From an uncultured Clostridia bacterium (GTDB lineage Bacteria > Bacillota > Clostridia > Oscillospirales > Ruminococcaceae), in NCBI GenBank assembly GCA_944386475.1, contig CALXBH010000073.1, positions 1-64,000 on the forward strand: a stretch of DNA of 64,000 bases. Reading direction: 5' to 3'. This document shows positions 62,897 through 64,000 of this stretch, piece after piece. A program made the translations under genes and the position numbers. Under the pieces are notes generated by a model. That model saw nothing but the letters and a program-made list of their open reading frames with translations. It was not told where the DNA came from and searched no databases. Positions within the stretch are counted from its first letter, which is position 1. Every line of letters begins with the position of its first letter.

Positions 62897-62925
62897 TTGA
62901 CAAAACGCCCTTCCCGGGGTATAAT
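62897..62925 (+). promoter_or_regulatory. Consensus sigma-A promoter for the Rrf2 gene
   Basis: TTGACA (62897-62902), 17-base spacer and TATAAT (62920-62925), starting only 12 bases after the sigA stop. Confidence 0.92.
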
Positions 62926-62926
62926 T

Positions 62927-62955
62927 AAATAGTAATTTGGTATAGATTATTATTT
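62927..62955. promoter_or_regulatory. Imperfect inverted repeat after the Rrf2 promoter, possible operator
   Basis: AAATAGTAAT (62927-62936) and ATTATTATTT (62946-62955) match as inverse repeats in nine of ten positions with a nine-base spacer. It covers the transcription start, as expected for autoregulation by Rrf2-type dimers. Confidence 0.6.
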
Positions 62956-62991
62956 TATCCAGTTTATCCAGGGAAGCGGGTGAAAGGGAAC

Positions 62992-63399
62992 ATGCACATT
63001 ACACGAGAGGCGGATTACGCGGTACGGATCATTATCTGCCTGTCGGAGGCGGGGCGCCGGATGGATGCCGGCTCCATTTCAGAGCGCACAGACGTCACGC
63101 TGCGGTTTGCGCTGAAGATCCTGCGCAAGCTGGTATCTCAGGGGATCGTTAAGTCCTTTAAAGGGACCCAGGGCGGCTACGAGCTGGAGCGGGAGCCCTC
63201 CCAGATCACCCTGCGGGAAGTGGTGGAAACGGTGGAGGGGACTTACTACCTCAGCCGCTGTTTAAATCCGCTGACCCCCTGTGAACGCTCCTGTTTCTGC
63301 AAAGCGCAGAAAGTTTACGGGGAGATCTCCACGGTGGTCCGTGAACAGTTGGAAAAAGTGACCTTTGACCAGCTGATCGGTTCCTGTGAGAAAGGGTAA
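62992..63399 (+). CDS. Rrf2 family transcriptional regulator with cysteine cluster
   Basis: A 135-residue winged-helix protein. The N-terminal MHITREADYAVRIIICLSE and KGTQGGYELEREPSQITL segments are typical of Rrf2. Cys90, Cys97, Cys101 and Cys103 in RCLNPLTPCERSCFC lie in the place of the IscR iron-sulfur ligands, so it probably senses a cluster or redox state. The ATG at 62992 follows AAAGGGAAC; a GTG upstream is less likely. No isc or suf genes follow in the window; the gene ends at a terminator and probably represses its own promoter. Confidence 0.9.
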   Translation: MHITREADYAVRIIICLSEAGRRMDAGSISERTDVTLRFALKILRKLVSQGIVKSFKGTQGGYELEREPSQITLREVVETVEGTYYLSRCLNPLTPCERSCFCKAQKVYGEISTVVREQLEKVTFDQLIGSCEKG

Positions 63400-63453
63400 T
63401 AATGATACATAACAAACGCGCGGCCTAAATGATGAGGCGCCACAACGAAGGTT

Positions 63454-63491
63454 AAAAAAGGATGCCGTTCACCAGAACAGCATCCTTTTTT
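63454..63491 (+). terminator. Rho-independent terminator after the Rrf2 gene
   Basis: AAAAAAGGATGC (about 63454-63465) pairs with GCATCCTTTTTT (63480-63491) with an inner GTTC/GAAC extension. Confidence 0.85.
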
Positions 63492-63574
63492 GCGGATTTA
63501 CTTTCCAAAAGCATGTAACCCACTAGACGTTTTCGGACTATTCTCCCGCAAAGATGTCATACGGGAGAACAGGT

Positions 63575-64000
63575 TCATTTCGTTGTGATTGAGTTGAATT
63601 CAAAATCCAAAATGCTCATTATTATGTCAGAATAGTATCTTCCTTCTATTAACGCGCTTTCCCGTAAGATGCCCTCTTTTTTAAATCCGCATTTTTCATA
63701 ACAACGAATTCCCCTTAGGTTATAATCCAATACTTTTAAATCAATTCTATGCCACTTACAAACCGTAAAGCCATATCCTAATAAAAGCTTTGTAACTTCA
63801 GTCCCGATTCCTTTGGAATGTAAGTTTGAATCAAAAATACCAATGCGATATGTTGCGGAGTTGTCTTTGTCGGAAATATGATGAAAACCAGCGGAACCAA
63901 TACAATGTCCGTTATATTCAATTATCCATGAATACTCTGCATTCTTTTGCCCTTCATACCACTCTACCCATACTTCTCGGTTCGGGTATTCTATTTGGGC
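63575..64000 (-). CDS. GNAT family N-acetyltransferase, 5' end outside window
   Basis: The minus strand is open from the right edge to the stop at 63575-63577, giving 141 residues; the start lies beyond the window. The acetyl-CoA-binding segment SKGIGTEVTKLLLGYGF and the following RIDLKVLDYNLRGIRCYEKCGFKKEGILRES are typical of RimJ/SpeG-like acetyltransferases. The substrate is not known. The DNA is clearly AT-richer than the rest of the window, and codons such as AAA, ATT, TTA and GAA are frequent, suggesting recent transfer. Confidence 0.85.
   Translation of the reverse strand, partial: AQIEYPNREVWVEWYEGQKNAEYSWIIEYNGHCIGSAGFHHISDKDNSATYRIGIFDSNLHSKGIGTEVTKLLLGYGFTVCKWHRIDLKVLDYNLRGIRCYEKCGFKKEGILRESALIEGRYYSDIIMSILDFEFNSITTK

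Overview
The window looks like chromosomal DNA of a low-toxicity-of-signal, moderately GC-rich (roughly mid-50s percent by eye) Gram-positive anaerobe, most likely a member of the Clostridia in the Oscillospirales/Ruminococcaceae area. The support is the combination of FtsEX with cell-wall M23 hydrolases, a CsbB/YfhO-type pair, a B. subtilis-type iron-sulfur PurF, a stand-alone PurO-type IMP cyclohydrolase, dnaG-sigA, zinc-type L31, Rnf-related membrane genes and strong AGGAGG ribosome binding sites. The exact taxon is an inference. No rRNA, tRNA, CRISPR, phage or insertion sequence was seen.

Layout. 1-9.4 kb: a degenerate P-type-ATPase-like protein cut by the window edge, an EF-G paralogue, a PlsC acyltransferase/GT4 glycosyltransferase pair, a DUF2974 hydrolase, an M23 peptidase and an AEC transporter. 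9.4-14.6 kb: rpe and a MecA-like gene in convergent overlap, then a four-gene operon of RnfD-, RnfE- and RnfA-like membrane proteins followed by a DUF4015 glycoside-hydrolase-like protein. 14.6-22.7 kb: MarR regulator, mnmA, rnhA, a Ca2+ P-type ATPase, DUF4830 protein, two zinc-ribbon membrane proteins, an XRE regulator and an RsuA-type pseudouridine synthase. 22.8-31.8 kb: an orphan sugar-ABC ATPase, a CdaR-type regulator, then the divisome/cell-wall block ftsE-ftsX-two paralogous coiled-coil M23 proteins-ctpA and an unrecognised gene. 31.9-40.2 kb: greA, lysS, a membrane-anchored unknown, ilvD, and a GT2/YfhO pair in which yfhO carries an in-frame stop. 40.3-44.8 kb: an ABC-2 exporter, DUF6530 gene under a large palindrome, GPP34 and MerR genes. 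44.8-54.5 kb: a ten-gene purine operon on the minus strand headed by a structured small RNA. 54.6-64.0 kb: aldo/keto reductase, phosphoglucomutase, rpmE, YigZ, dgt, dnaG, sigA, an Rrf2 regulator and an AT-rich GNAT fragment.

How the parts work together. The purine operon encodes steps 1 (purF), 2 (purD), 3 (purN), 5 (purM), 6 (purE), 7 (purC), 9 (AICAR transformylase) and 10 (purO); step 4 (purL group), purK and purB are not in the window. FtsEX, two M23 proteins and a C-terminal processing protease form a plausible divisome peptidoglycan-hydrolysis module. The GT2/YfhO pair resembles the CsbB/YfhO lipoteichoic-acid glycosylation system.

The strongest candidate for something undescribed is the Rnf-derived trio at 10878-13276: RnfD, RnfE and RnfA homologues that have lost the flavinylation threonine and three of the four cysteines expected to hold the membrane [2Fe-2S] cluster, with no RnfB, C or G beside them. 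Other notable points are a second PurF lacking its catalytic cysteine, a P-type-ATPase-like protein lacking its phosphorylation aspartate, the small RNA before purE, and two large perfect palindromes in promoter regions.
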